Notes: generated from the sequence alone by a model not told the origin. Positions 11,161 through 25,186 are shown, numbered from the stretch's first letter. The stretch: 64,000 nucleotides of DNA from Brachynemurus nebulosus (GCA_035578155.1 JAPWDM010000001.1:82996561-83060560); one strand, 5' to 3'. Translations and numbers: made by a program.

Positions 11161-14100
11161 TTAAGCTGAAGTTGAAGCTGGACCAGTATTTATTTCATCC
11201 AGCGAATAGTGTCTCCACGCAAGTGTATCGGTTTCCCCTTCCACAATATGACGTTTCATATCATACGGGCTGAGTGCTATTTTCTTTTGCATCACACTGG
11301 CTACATTATGATTTTTAGATCGAATCATATTCTGTGGGCGAGTTAGTATGATGCAATTTCTCAAACATTCCACATAATCATTAAATGTGATGGTCTTCTT
11401 CATAACAGATGTTTTTACACCTTTCGCTTTTTTGAAATGATCCTCACCGTCCACTTGGCAACTATACATCTTAGCGCGCAGACCAACAAATTTTGTTGAA
11501 ATCCGTCCGCAAAGTTCATCCTTCATGAGGCCGGGAATTTTTTTATTCACAAGCTCTATGTTATATCGGTTGGTGGGCGGGTAATCCGAGGTGTCGAAGA
11601 ATCTGATATCACGTTTCATTATCGCATAGATATCTGGAAATTTTATCTGATAAATCAACGAATCCGTGTCAGTATATAGCAATTTACAATTATTTCTGAA
11701 TGTTGGACTCATGTAACCATAGCGAAAATCGTAAACGCATGTCTTAGAAATATCAAGAATCGCCTGACCCACATATATTGGTTTGTTCATTATAACTTCA
11801 GTCTTGCGTAACTCAACAGCGATAAGATTTTCGGCAAATATTGTACGGCTATGAAAATTTGGTCTCGCAAGCATAGTTTCAGCACCATAACGACCATACC
11901 ATTTGGTTAGCAATTTGACTATTGAATGTTTGCGTACATTTTCCATCGTTTTACCGAAAACTGCGTTGTTCAGGAGCTTGTATAGGTTTTTCTCGAATTC
12001 GTTAGTTGCCTTCTTTCTTAACTCCGTATTCAAATCAATATATGATTTCAACCAGGGCTTTTGCTCGAACTGAGTACTCGATGAATTTTCGTCAATTTCA
12101 TACCGTATCGCAAACATTGCTTTAAATTGCGATAGTGAATTATATATTTTTCTTTATTGTATAGCGTAGCTAACAACATTTCTTGTTTGCTACCCGGTGG
12201 ACACATTCTCTCCGGACACAGCGGCAAGTCATTATGTTTATCGTGGAGTTCACGCGGATATTCCAAATCAACTTCCAACAAGTAACCGATAGGCGAATCA
12301 TCTGGCACATGACTAACATCGATGTTTACATTTTCGAGCCATTTAAATTTTCCCGTTGGTAGATACTGAGACATTGTCCAACCATACAAGTTATTAACAT
12401 CGTAATACATAAGATATTTTGTCTCATCGTTTGGCTCGTACGTTTCCATGTACTTGTTATTTGCTTCCGCGTATCGATTACTACATTGGGATAAACCGCC
12501 ACGTATGCCTCGTTCGACGAAAAGTAGCTGATCAATATCCGATATCAACTCCAATTCAACTTTCGTATGCTTCAACGCCGCATCCCAAGTCAAGCCGGAC
12601 GTCGTGTAATAGTGGGCTGGGTCCAATCCGTGGGTTTTCATACAACTATTGCGAAAATTCTCGAAAACATCGGCAAGTAACAATATATCTGTATTCATAT
12701 AGAGATCGGAATATTCGCCAAGATTTCGAATGTCGAAGGTGTCCCATACTTTTTCTGCGTGCTTGTAATCGTCTGTACTGATATGACTATCATTTAATTT
12801 ATTATAAAATTCTTCCTGTGGTGGTAAATTTGTCTCTTCTAATTTATCCCAGTCGGATATATAATCGTATGGCAAGACACCTTGTTAAGTTCCTTGTTAA
12901 GTGGCAATAATTCGATGCGTCCTTCAAATGCTGTAGCAATATCTTTTATCACAAAATGAGCATCGTAGCCGCTCAAATTATGAAACACAACCGGAATCGT
13001 GTGAAAATCTTTATAATTTAAGTTACAGCCTTTATGTGCAGGTCCATTATATTCGCCCGTGAAGTGGTTATGATCGCGAACAACTATGTCATTTGGTTGA
13101 AACGGTTTCTCGCATATGTGACACCCGGTACTTTTCTGCTTTACTTGTAATTGTTCTTCGGGCGTTAGTTCAACCATCGGTATAATATTTCCAAATATTG
13201 GTTCCAGAATATTTTCCCGTAATGATGCCAGCTCCTCAGCAAACCATTTCTCACAGTTTGGACCGCGATACGATCGATAATAACTTAAATCAGAGTTGTA
13301 TGGAAATAATAGCCGATAGTGTACGCACGGTGCTGTTGATAAGTTGTCGTATTTTTATTTGAATTATCTGTTACCGGTTGTAAAAAAGCTTCTATATCAG
13401 CATAAATAATGAAGGGTTTTCGTTTCTTGAAACTATAATTTTTAAACGATACAATTTTATTTTTCCCTTCCGGCATAATTATTCGACACTCGTTCATTTT
13501 CTCACATTCCTCGGCATGTTTTTGTAATTTTTCTTCGGTACTGAAATAATTCAAACATCTATCACAAATGTATGTTTTACTCTTGTGTTTTGTTAATTGC
13601 TTTGACACCAATCTTGATAAATTTTTTATCCAACAAAAGTGATAACGAATTTCCTGATCGTCAACATTAGCCGCTGAATAATCATCATCATCGTCATCAT
13701 AATACACATTTTGAATCATAAGTAGATTAATGTGGTGTTGCTTTTTTTGTTTGGTTAAGGCGGTTGGCACTGTTTCAAATTTACCATTTCTCTTTTTCAT
13801 TACGAATATATTCACTGATACAGATGGATTCAGCTTTTCGAATTTCGGCACTTGTTGAATGGTCATGGGGAATTGTATTCCATCCAAATTCAATATAGTC
13901 GAATAATGCGGGTAGGCTGATGTTCTTTTAGCATGGTCTCGCTTTACTGGGTGTAGAGCTGATATCACATCCCACGCAAAACAGGCATCATCGTTGAAAT
14001 CTTGTACATTCACACAAGCTTGTTTGGCTTTGATTTCAGCAGGTAAATCGATGTAACTGGAGCTCCTGAATGGTGTATATTTATTGATGTTTACAGCTAG

Positions 14101-14924
14101 GTTAAAAATTGCTGATATCGTCCACCCACTCCTACTTTCCTCGAAAGTTTGAAGCTTTCTTAATATTGGTTTTTGCATGCATTCGATGAACCAATTGCTT
14201 AAATTCGTTGCGCCGTCAATAATTTTATTTGGTGTATTAAAATGTTTCAAGTCGTATATTTCTTCATCACCACTCGTTTTCACAAACTCAGCGCAAAAAG
14301 TGGTGTTGACTTTCACCGTCAAATATGTTTTGAGAATGTTTTTATACGGCGTACGAACATTGATGCGCAATCTTCCAAGAAAATTTTCGGGTCCTTATGA
14401 GTAAGGTTTGTAATAACACCTGTTCGAATACGTCCGGCAAACGCTGACTTGGTGTCCTCCCAACGCAACCTATTGCTTTGTTTTGGTCGCCCTCTAAGTC
14501 CAGCACCTGTAGAATAATCAATATATAGTATATATAAATCAATATTTAAATATTGTAAATAATTACCTTGGTTTTGCAACGCCTTCATTTGCATGCGAAA
14601 ACTGCGCATTTTACCGCCGCATGATTCGAGATGTTGTTTCGAGCCAAAATCTTTCGCGGTTCGGAGCGCTCTATTGATGAGCCGTATGTTTGTATTACAA
14701 TGTTTGACCCATCGTTCCAATTCATCGGCGTTCTCCGTTTGATTCAAATTAATTAATGCTTGGCGAACATTTTCCAGCATTTTAGATGTAATTTCATTTA
14801 TTTCCGTCATAATTGTAGCAATAACAAACAGCAGTAATATACCAATAGCAAAGTAACAATACTTAGCGAGTATGCTTACGAAATGTATAAGCATGAGTGG
14901 TATGAGTACGTTTTCGCGGCTCAT
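11161..14924 (-). pseudogene. Protein-primed family B DNA polymerase of truncated Polinton
   Basis: It is read in pieces: N-terminal exon (14567-14924), a 60-bp GT-AG intron (14507-14566), then 14319-14506, 13285-14370, 12839-13177, 12048-12875 and 11161-12117. Visible motifs are the exonuclease IYADIEAF, an HNH-like zinc motif (CHICEKPF...DHNHFTGEYNG), HNLSGYDAHF, polymerase motif A DVNNLYGW, and motif C YTDTDSLIY. Breaks relative to the other copy are 1-bp losses near 14345 and 12072, a 7-bp loss near 13295 and a ~175-bp deletion near 12890. Motif A, missing from the complete element, is retained here. A TATA-like box lies immediately before the first ATG, so the true start may be the internal Met nearest MTEINEITSK. 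Confidence 0.85.
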
Positions 14925-14934
14925 TTATATACAC

Positions 14935-15269
14935 GCTCTAGCTGACGTCACACATTAATAAAAATTAACTTTAATGAGCGCGCAACGTTCAAAAAACTAG
15001 CCAATTAACTTTAATGAGCATAAAAACCCACACACACAGACCAATTAACTATAACTCAACCAAACAACAACGGCTTATCGCACAGACAAATTAACCAACT
15101 CAACAAACAACAACGGCTTATCGCACGCTGATAATAACTACAGACCAATTAGCCGCCGGAAGTCTGATAAAACCAAGTACAGTACGACACAAAATTATTT
15201 GGCCACCCATTATGGGGGTCCATACTTTTGACGCGCAGTGTGCCCCCGTATCCGCATTGGTTACCTACT
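14935..15269 (-). repeat. Polinton terminal repeat (truncated copy)
   Basis: It matches the termini of the complete element, including ACCAATTA-type subterminal units, the words GTACAGTACGACACAAAATT and GACGCGCAGTGTG, and the end GGTTACCTACT at 15269. The spacing of the subterminal units differs from the other copies. Confidence 0.85.
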
Positions 15270-15394
15270 CACTAGTGCTCCGACTGAGAAAAAGAAAAAT
15301 GCGTATGTATTGGTCACACGGATATAAAAAAAAAACATTAAAAATTTTTTGTATAAACAAATCATTATATATGTAGGTATATATAATGATTTAA

Positions 15395-15558
<164 letters not shown>

Positions 15559-16048
15559 TGATTTGTATATACATACGTTATCTAATGTATAGCTATGTTG
15601 TTTCCGACAAATACCGTTCTAAATCGTAAAATTTGACAAAAATCGGTACGTTTTGTTTTGATCCCTGATATATCAGAAGGAGTTTTACTATACAACAACT
15701 GGAAGTAGAGAGTTCCCGATGACGATTAACGAAAATAAATCTAAACAACTTATTAAATTTCACATATTTTAAGAACACTCTGAACTTAAAAGGAACATGG
15801 TCATTGGCCAATTGAATAATTTCCAAAATTCCTGAATTATTTATATGGTGATTTTAAAAAACGAAGCAAAGGCATTCCTCATGTTTTAAAATCGCTTTTC
15901 CAAAAAGTAGAGAATTTTTTTCACACTATTGATATGTAATATTACCTTAAAAAGGTAATTTGAACTTTCTAAAACCCTGCTTTCAATTACTGTAATATCC
16001 TTACTTTTGGAGATGTCATGAGTCAAAGCCAAAAGTACCGATTTTTGT
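15559..16048. other. AT-rich spacer, nothing recognised
   Basis: No coding homology seen. The next element begins at the TTAA at 16049. Confidence 0.5.
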
Positions 16049-16171
16049 TTAAGGTACCATCACAGTGTGATCGGCCGAAAAATAGTCAATTTTCGCGATT
16101 TTTTTCGGATGGATAGGATAGGAGAATAGGTATAAATTTTTTTTTACAATTAATACCACTATTTAACAATA

Positions 16172-18387
16172 ATAATAATAATAATAATAATAATACTGTA
16201 TTTAAATCTTCAGATTATTACAGGTGGTTGGTACATGTCATACAGAAATACATATTTGACAATTAATACAATAAACAAATATAATATAAATTACATCACA
16301 AAACAAATTCAGTTTTTAAAATACAATTTACATACATACATGGCTATCAATATAATTTAGGTTGAGTGAATAAGCTATGAAATAGAAATAAAATTAAAAT
16401 AGTGCAGACATAATTATTCGCATAGTGCAAAACTTCTTAATTTCAATGCATTTACTATAAAATAATAGATATCGTTAATTTTTTCTATACTTAACGTATC
16501 TAATAACACTGCTGTAATGTTTACTGTATTAGCGCCGTTAATATGTTTCGCTATATATTGGTTTCTGGTGGGATTTAAAATTGGGCATCTATACAAGAAA
16601 TGTTCCATTGTTTCATTCTCTTTTAAATTGCAAACCATGCATTCAAATTTTGCATTCCATTTGTAGGTTACTCCTCTCGTACAGATTCTAATGTGTTCTT
16701 TGTTCATAACGCGTAATTGACAAATAACCCTTTTTTTGTCGATAGCTATATTTAGTGACAAATAATCAGGAATCATTGAGAGATTGAAATATTTGTAAGT
16801 TAAATTATAGCTTGTTTCTAATATTCTATTTTCATCTCTTACGGCAATTTTATTCGCATAGCTTTCGGATATTAATTTTTTTAGTTCTTTGACTATTTGT
16901 GGATTTTGATTTTCCCACACATGATTAAATCCTAACTCATTCAGCATTTTTTTTATTTGAGTGACCCAATTTAGTTTGCCAATGTTATCCGGACTTTTAT
17001 CTAACTCTAGCATTCGCAAATAGCTTATTTTTACCAGTTTTGTATTTGGAGTTGTAAGTAGTTTTATCCACCAATTTAAAATTTGTTCTACTGCCTGTGA
17101 ACCTAGGTGTAATCTTTGAGTTTCTGATCTTATCAGGTAATGTGGTGTGTTTCGCGGTAGATTCATAAGAGTTTTAAAAAATGTGCTCTGTACTTTATCT
17201 AAATCTTCCAGATATCTTAGGCTCCATATTTCGGCTCCATATAACAAAGTTGTTACAACTATATTATCTAGCAACCTCAATTTTGTGTCCCAAGATGATG
17301 ATTGAGATCTAATTAAGGTATCTCGCACCCTACCAATTGCCGAATTAGCCTTTTTAATGGAGTTATTTAAAGCCACTGTAAATAAACTTGTACTTGTGAA
17401 CGGAATTCCCAAATATACAAATCTATTTACTATTTCTATTTGTTGATTTTCAATATAAAATTTATTTAAGTTAACTGCAATTTTCCCCTTCTTCCTAAAT
17501 ACTAGTATTTTAGTTTTTGAAGTATTAATTTCTAATTTATTACTTTTACAATAGTTTTGAAACAAATTTAAATTCTTTTGTAGATTTGCAGGGGAGTCGG
17601 CGAAAATTGTACAGTCGTCCGCGTATAGCAGATGTGTAATATCTGTTTGCGAATTTAGACTGACGCCCTTAGCCCCATTCAGTTGAAAATAATTTTCTAA
17701 ATCGGAAATAAACAGTATAAACAATAAAGGACTCAAGGAATCACCCTGTAATATACCTCGCGTAGTATGTACATTTAAAACTTTTTCATTATCAATTTCG
17801 ACTATTATCTGAGCATTCGTATATATATCCCTTATTACTGATACTATTTTCCTACTAATACCTAATAATTGCAATTTATTTAGGAGAAGACAATGGTCAA
17901 CCTTATCGAATGCTTTTTTTAGATCGACAAAGCATGTGTAAATTTTTCGTTTAGGTAACCGAATGTGAGATTGTACAAGATTTGTTAAAATAAAAATATT
18001 ATCTTGGCAACCCCTTCCTTTTCTGAACCCTCCTTGATTTTCGGGGATGATCTGCGCTTCCTCTGCCCATGTCAACAACCTATTAGCAAGAATCTTAGTG
18101 TAAATTTTAGTAATTGTATTTAATAAGGCAATACCCCTATAATTCTCTGGATCGTTGATGTTACCCTTTTTGTATAACATTTTTAATTTTGATTTAGTCC
18201 ATTCTTCTCCACACTTCTCGTGTTCAAAAGCCGTATTCAACATTTTTAATAGATACGTTTCAGCAACTGATGGCAGGTTCTTTAAAAAGTCATTCGTTAC
18301 ACCATCTGGACCGGGCGCTTTACTTCCTTTAATTTGTTTTAATACAACCTGAAGTTCTTCCAGAGATAAATAAAAAAAATATTTTTA
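16172..18387 (-). mobile_element. 5'-truncated LINE with (ATT)n tail and 12-bp target duplication
   Basis: The minus-strand 3' end is an (ATT)n tail (AAT repeats on plus at 16172-16193), and the 5' end lies near 18387. TATTTAACAATA is present at 16160-16171 and again at 18388-18399, a 12-bp target-site duplication. The insertion lies inside the TTAA-flanked DNA element. The long open frame and intact duplication suggest a young insertion. Confidence 0.85.
16414..18369 (-). CDS. LINE reverse transcriptase (5'-truncated but open frame)
   Basis: The frame is open for about 650 codons. The first internal Met is at 18243, but RT homology begins upstream (KGSKAPGPDGVTNDF near 18300-18350), so that Met is not the native start. 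RT motifs in order: NYRGIALLNTITKIYTKILA, GGFRKGRGCQDNIF, FVDLKKAFDKVDH, RGILQGDSLSPLLFILF, LLYADDCTIFADS. After the thumb comes a C-terminal CMVCNLKENETMEHFLYRCP zinc-binding knuckle typical of LINE ORF2 tails. The endonuclease half is missing through 5' truncation, so the copy cannot move itself. Clade is uncertain (RTE/Vingi/I-like range). Confidence 0.85.
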   Translation of the reverse strand, partial: LSLEELQVVLKQIKGSKAPGPDGVTNDFLKNLPSVAETYLLKMLNTAFEHEKCGEEWTKSKLKMLYKKGNINDPENYRGIALLNTITKIYTKILANRLLTWAEEAQIIPENQGGFRKGRGCQDNIFILTNLVQSHIRLPKRKIYTCFVDLKKAFDKVDHCLLLNKLQLLGISRKIVSVIRDIYTNAQIIVEIDNEKVLNVHTTRGILQGDSLSPLLFILFISDLENYFQLNGAKGVSLNSQTDITHLLYADDCTIFADSPANLQKNLNLFQNYCKSNKLEINTSKTKILVFRKKGKIAVNLNKFYIENQQIEIVNRFVYLGIPFTSTSLFTVALNNSIKKANSAIGRVRDTLIRSQSSSWDTKLRLLDNIVVTTLLYGAEIWSLRYLEDLDKVQSTFFKTLMNLPRNTPHYLIRSETQRLHLGSQAVEQILNWWIKLLTTPNTKLVKISYLRMLELDKSPDNIGKLNWVTQIKKMLNELGFNHVWENQNPQIVKELKKLISESYANKIAVRDENRILETSYNLTYKYFNLSMIPDYLSLNIAIDKKRVICQLRVMNKEHIRICTRGVTYKWNAKFECMVCNLKENETMEHFLYRCPILNPTRNQYIAKHINGANTVNITAVLLDTLSIEKINDIYYFIVNALKLRSFALCE

Positions 18388-18684
18388 TATTTAACAATAT
18401 AAAAATATTTTTTTATTTATTTTTTATTATTATTATAATTTTTGTAAAAAAAGGGGGATATTGGTGTCCACGATTGCGGCCGCAGTTTTCATTTGGAAAA
18501 ATAATCAAATAGATTATCAATCTGTAGTAAGCCGCTAAGTATCTACCTATGGGAGCTTTTTTTCTTGAAATTTGAAAAAATGGCGACGGTTTTATTTCGT
18601 AAAAATTGATTTTCTTTGATTAATCGTAAAAAAATCGCGAAAATTGATTATTTTTCGGCCGATCACACTGTGATGATACCTTAA

Positions 18685-19685
18685 CCAGAAATAATTCCTG
18701 AAGTAATGATCATAGAAAGGCTCTTAGGTAAAGAAATGAAAGCCAAAAGTATGCTCTGAAATAGTACGATAAATACATTATTCAAAAAAATTTCTGCACT
18801 TCAAATAGAAAAAATTCAGTTTTTTTTTTCAACGATTATTAAAAAAAATATTATCCTGTAAAAAAATTTTTTTGAATTCTAATATTAAAAACCAGACGAG
18901 GTTAAGCTTTGTATGTTCACTCTAAAATTATTTTTGAATCATTTTTGACTAAGATACGGCCTCTTGAAAAAAGGAAACATTTTTAAAATTTATAACATTC
19001 CATTAATTTTTTTAAAATTTAGGACACTAATAAGCTGTATTGTAGAGGAAAGAGAATATAATGAATGTGTGTGAATGAATGAATTACTCTCAGAAAATAA
19101 TTTAAACATTATGGATAAAAATTTCCCTGATTCCAATTAAAATTCCCTAATAGTTCTTTGACTTTTTTCGACTTTCCTCGGTTTTTCAGAAAGTGGTCAG
19201 TTTGAAATTTCAATTATGCTAATGTCTATTTTTTATTCGCACGAATATTGGGAGGGAGGCAGGGAGGCCATCCCTCGGCCCCTAAATCCCGCTTATATAA
19301 TTTCCGTTACCTTTTGACATGTGTAGCCCCCCCCCCTCCTCTTGTTTTCAAGAGCTTCCAAAAGATTCAGTTTTGTATCCTTTTGACAAACATGGTTTAT
19401 TACCTATTTTGGTTTATGACTTGTTTCTAAGATATGTAAATCAAAATTTGAACTGTGCATTTGTGTTGTGCAATGTATTCCCTATACCTTAGTGTCGAAA
19501 TTTTGTCCCGTCTATCCCATATATTTAGCATTACACTCAGAACAGTCCAAGTGGTAAACCGCACTCCTTTTTAGTGTAGATCAATTTTCTCTTTAGCGTT
19601 GTAAAGTGAACGGCCAAGGTTTCCAATTGAAAGAAAGGCGGGAGAATTTTGTAAACAGATTACTTATTTTATGCGAAATGACAGC
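18685..19685. other. AT-rich spacer with poly-C run, nothing recognised
   Basis: No gene-like frame found. A short segment around TTTTGACATGTGTAG (19312) recurs near 21073, suggesting a small shared repeat or Penelope-associated sequence. Confidence 0.45.
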
Positions 19686-19689
19686 TAAG

Positions 19690-21065
<1,376 letters not shown>

Positions 21066-21403
21066 TGGTTATCTTTTGACATGTGTAGTCTCCCAATAAA
21101 CAATTCTATAAAGGAGGGTCAAATTTTGGGCAAAATTTGGATCCGACCTAACATTCAAGGGGGTGGTGGGCGGTGCCAAAGAAATAAAACTTTTCCAAAC
21201 CAGTTGGATATTATGTTTCGATCAATTGTCTACAATATATCCAAAATTCAGTTTCTTAGGACAATTTGGAGGAAGTAGAGGGGGAAAAAAGTGTTTTTGG
21301 GGATCTGACACGTTTACAGTCTTCAGAATTAGCATAGGGGGATTCAGTTTTGTATATTGATAAAGTTGGTACCTATAGTGTGTTTTTTTTTCTTGGGTTT
21401 TAG
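21066..21403. other. Spacer, nothing recognised
   Basis: No clear coding homology. It contains a G-rich stretch near 21160-21180. Confidence 0.4.
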
Positions 21404-22729
21404 GCCCGATTTACATTAACGCTCCGCTCTCGGTACGCTCCCGCTCCACTCTCGCTCCGATATAATCTTGTTGTGTCCACATTACAGTGCTGATATCATG
21501 CTGGTACCTATTCGTTCTCTATTCACATTATAATGCCGTTCTGGGTACGCCCTCAGTTCGGTCTCAATTCGATACAGATATCTTTTCACAACAACTGAAT
21601 GTAAGTGGAGTGGAGAGGAATCAAAAAAGTGTTAAAAACCATGGGATCGTTGCTTTGTCACTTTTCACAACAAAAATCGTATAAACACAAGTCGATTTTC
21701 GGCCATTATACGTTACGCCATTATTATACGCTGTTACGTTATAAAGAGTGTTTCAATATATGGATGATAATGTAAACCAAACAAATCTTAGCAATTTTTA
21801 CGTTTTAAGGAGTTTTTCGTTAAATAGAAGTTCGCTATATAGAGTTTACACTGTATGTCAAAACAAATGTAAGGGAAATCCCAAGTTAACAAATTTTTCG
21901 ATAAAAGTAAAATTTTTGTATTTGCATAGGTACCTACAGCGAATTTTATTTTAAAAAGGTTAAGCGTAATCTTATTAAAATGACTGAAGTAAGTTGGTAA
22001 AACCACGACATTTACGACACGTGAAAACAGCGGTGAACGTTAATTACAAGAAATAAAGAATAAAATATACAGGTAACGGTCGGTGCTAAATTGTCAAAAA
22101 TAGAGATATGTATTGATTTGCACGAAAAGTTACACTCCCATCAGGTGGCTGCTTTTGTTAAACTAAAAGGATTGTTAAAAGGATGTAAAATCAGAATTAT
22201 TGTATAAGACCATTTGACTATAAATATTAATTACCAGGAATCAATAAAATTTTTAAACAGGTACCTGTCAGCTAAACTATTCAAAAACAATATTAGATGT
22301 TTAGATATATTTGGTCATTTAAGATGACGTGGTTTGGGTCTTTGTTCAATTTGTTAATTTCCAGGGCTTCCAAAATGTTGAGTTTACGGCCGAAAGTCGA
22401 CTCGTGTTTATACGATTTTTGTTGTGAAAAGTGGCAAAGCAACGATCACATGTTTTTTAATATGGATTTTCACAAAGTAAACCTTTCCAATATTAATTAT
22501 TCAAAAAAGTGTTAACACTATAGGTACAAGCCATAACAAGTCTGATATCGCTCCGATAAAATATTACCTGAGTGGAGTGACATTAGAACGGGAGCGAACC
22601 GTGACTGATATCGGACCGATATCAGAGCGATAATGTGAATACACTCATTGTTTATTGTATAAGAATATTTTATCGAATCGGGAGCGTAGTAATATCGTAC
22701 CGAGAGCGGAGCGTTAATGTAAATCGGGC
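21404..22729. mobile_element. Non-autonomous DNA element with long imperfect inverted repeats
   Basis: The left end GCCCGATTTACATTAACGCT and right end CGTTAATGTAAATCGGGC are inverted. Similarity continues discontinuously inward: GATCGTTGCTTTGTCACTTT near 21645 pairs with AAAGTGGCAAAGCAACGATC near 22430. GATATC- and CTCCGATA-type words recur between. A short minus-strand stretch near 22315-22375 (LNILEALEINKLNKDPN) resembles the C-terminal tail of Penelope-like proteins and may be captured sequence. No target duplication could be defined. Confidence 0.7.
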
Positions 22730-22734
22730 ATAAA

Positions 22735-23181
22735 ATTTTTTTTAAATACTGATTTTATATATACATGTTTATTATACTGGTTTGTGACGTAAGCTATTTC
22801 TGACTAGCTTTTTGATTACGTCACCATTAACTTAAATTCTATAATTTTATTTAATTAAAATTTTTATAATTTTGAGTGATATAATTTGCAAAAGGGCAAT
22901 ATTCAATACTATTATAACTTAAGTAATCACTTAAAAGTCAAAACAGGTCTTTTTACAACTATTGTCAAATACCCTATTAACCATTACTGGTAATTAGTAT
23001 TCAACACATAGACAGTCATAACCTATAATGCAAAAGGTCCAACTGGTACACTATTTTGACAGCTAATACGCTTTGTATGGATTTGTTGTCGTCCTGTAAC
23101 GTGGTGTGTTAGTCAGTCAAAGATCACTCTTTAATCAAAGGTTTCACTTGAGATGGTATGGCGTCAATAACCGTCAAAGTG
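22735..23181. other. AT-rich spacer, nothing recognised
   Basis: No gene or element end detected. Confidence 0.45.
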
Positions 23182-23189
23182 TTAACAAC

Positions 23190-24084
23190 TAGTGTCCGAC
23201 CGAAGGTTAGTTTGATGACCGAAGCCGAAGCCGCAGCCGCAGCCGGGGGTGCAACTAAATTTCGAATACTTGATGTAAATACAATAAATAGGGTAAATAA
23301 TTAAATAGTTACCTTTAAGATTTCGTAGTATAACAACGAAGTCCCTATAGATTCGTCATAGCTGTCATCCATAGAATTATAAATAATATATAATTTTTAT
23401 TCTATATTGTCATCACATTAGGTGGTCTAGCCACACTTGACGACTTTATTATAGTCAGTATCGGAACTTATGTAATTTAATAGACAGTGTCGTTTTTTAT
23501 TTAAAAACTATTATTGAAATTCGTACAGAAAATAAAACTTAATAATAAAACTTGATAATCATATTACATATTTACAAATTAAAGGCTAATTTTAACATTA
23601 AATAAAAGTAAGAAATATTTTATTTTGAAAATTGTGAAAAATCCTAGCTACTAATTCTAACTTAATATATACATATGTATGTGTAGAACACACACTTGGC
23701 GAATTTTATATTAATCTATAAACTTAACAGTAAGCAAAATTACGGTCATCCTTTTTCTCTATAGAAAACCGCTTAGTTGGGAATTTAAAAAAATTTTATC
23801 GAGTTATAATTCTTTTGAAAGGATATTTTAAATTGTTATATGGATTTAGGTAACAATACGCAAAAACTATTAAAATATATGTTAAATTCGGCTTCTGCAG
23901 AATTGTAAAAGTAATTTAGGATAAGATGAAAAGGAATACCTAAATAAAATAACATTGTGCGTATAGAATACCACCTTCGGCTTCGGCTAAATTTTTGGTT
24001 TCTTTTTAGCCGAAGCCGAATGTATGGCCAAAGGTGCATTTTTCGGTCGAAGGTGGCCGAAGCCGAAGCTTCGATCGGACATTA
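23190..24084. mobile_element. Non-autonomous hAT element
   Basis: The left end TAGTGTCCGACCGAAG and right end CTTCGATCGGACATTA are 16-bp inverted repeats. They are flanked on both sides by TTAACAAC (23182-23189 and 24085-24092), an 8-bp target duplication characteristic of hAT transposons. Subterminal CCGAAGCCGAAGCC repeats near both ends (23220-23250, 23975-24070) are typical transposase-binding clusters. No transposase frame is present in the 895 bp. Confidence 0.88.
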
Positions 24085-24358
24085 TTAACAACGTAGGTAT
24101 ATTACCGCTGATGTAGACTACTGGTTGATCTTCTGTGGAAAAAGTAGGATTTTTAGTTGATAAGAGTACAGTTCGTCTAACAAAAACACCTAGCTAGACG
24201 TATTAGCGTATTACTGAATATTTTCTCTCGCGGCAACACTAAGGTAAGTAAAAAAAATCACCAAATAATAGCTATATATAGGCTACCTATGGCTATCAAT
24301 GGTATCACCAATACCATGTATTGACCAACACAGTTTGAAATTTTGAAGTGCTTTAAAA

Positions 24359-24820
24359 TAGACTACAGGCCCGTGTCAAAAATTGATGGGTCATTTGAAC
24401 CACCAGGAGACCTTTGTAGAAAGATAGAAGGGCATAAAATAATAAGATTCAGCACTATGCCGTCACTTGTAAGCTGTCCAACTGAGTGCAGGTGAGAACT
24501 CAAAAGCAAAGGTAGAGCGGGTACATTTTGGTCATATATTTTTGTACGGCATTCTTACCATCAATAGATCCGTGAAAAATAATGAGAAAACGCGTAGTGC
24601 CGTACAAAAATAGTGCGTCACAAAGTCGGAAAAATTTTTGATTTTCCGGTGATTTTTAGGGTAAATTTGGTCATTTGATTGTGTACGGCATCGGTTCCAT
24701 GCAGTTTCAATACCTCTTCTAATCCGTTATTCCGCAACGCCGTACAAAAATCATGCGACAAGGGGAAAAGATCGAGGGTTGCAACCCCCCTCTTTTCCGT
24801 GGTCCGAGGGAGTGATTTGA
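24359..24820 (+). repeat. Left inverted arm of the GTACGGCA element
   Basis: Begins TAGACTACAGGCCCGTGTCA and pairs with 27672-28133 on the other strand. It includes the high-GC segment GGTTGCAACCCCCCTCTTTT. Confidence 0.85.
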
Positions 24821-25181
24821 CACAACATAAAATTAATTTATTTTGAAAGTATTTTATGCATAAATAACATTTTTTCACATGCCGTACATTTTTGTTAGTC
24901 CAAAAGTCAGTAGAGGGGGAAAAACTCCAGAAAAATTCATGTAACGAAATATACTTTAGGGTGATAGTTGGCACGATATTTTTTTATACGGCATTCAGAT
25001 AATTTACTTGAATTTAATGCATTCGGCTATGAAAAGTCAATGCCGTACAAATCTGAAAGTTCATATTAAATAAAACAGTAATAAAAATAATAAATACATA
25101 TAATTATTCATTAAGATACTCAACTGTTTTTTAATGTAAATGTTTCATGCGTACCTACATATATTGCTTAGGAGCGCAGGG

Positions 25182-25186
<5 letters not shown>

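Larger units (their letters stand above)
10985..15269 (-). mobile_element. Truncated Polinton/Maverick copy (polymerase end only)
   Basis: Reading leftwards from the terminus GGTTACCTACT at 15269 come the terminal repeat, the protein-primed DNA polymerase in broken frames (14924-11161), and the beginning of the serine-rich gene that follows the polymerase in the complete copy (11155 to about 11005). Similarity to the complete element at 31401-47580 then stops. All integrase, capsid and packaging genes and the second terminus are absent. It is oriented opposite to the complete copy and shares its termini and 60-bp polymerase intron. Confidence 0.85.
16053..18680. mobile_element. TTAA-flanked non-autonomous DNA element (interrupted by a LINE)
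   Basis: The left end GGTACCATCACAGTGTGATC (16053) and right end GATCACACTGTGATGATACC (to 18680) are inverted copies, extending about 55 bp inward through CGGCCGAAAAAT and a TTTTCGCGATTTTTT stretch. TTAA lies at both flanks (16049-16052 and 18681-18684). TTAA duplication is known for piggyBac and Kolobok superfamilies; which applies is undecided. Without the LINE the element is only ~400 bp, so it is a MITE-sized derivative. Confidence 0.85.

Noticed and set aside
12419..12781. 120-aa plus-strand ORF
   Set aside because: Shadow of the minus-strand Polinton polymerase.
24618..24974. ORFs in the inverted arms (also 27634-27873)
   Set aside because: They match each other only because the arms are inverted copies; no domain, and the frame crosses the repeated GTACGGCA motifs.
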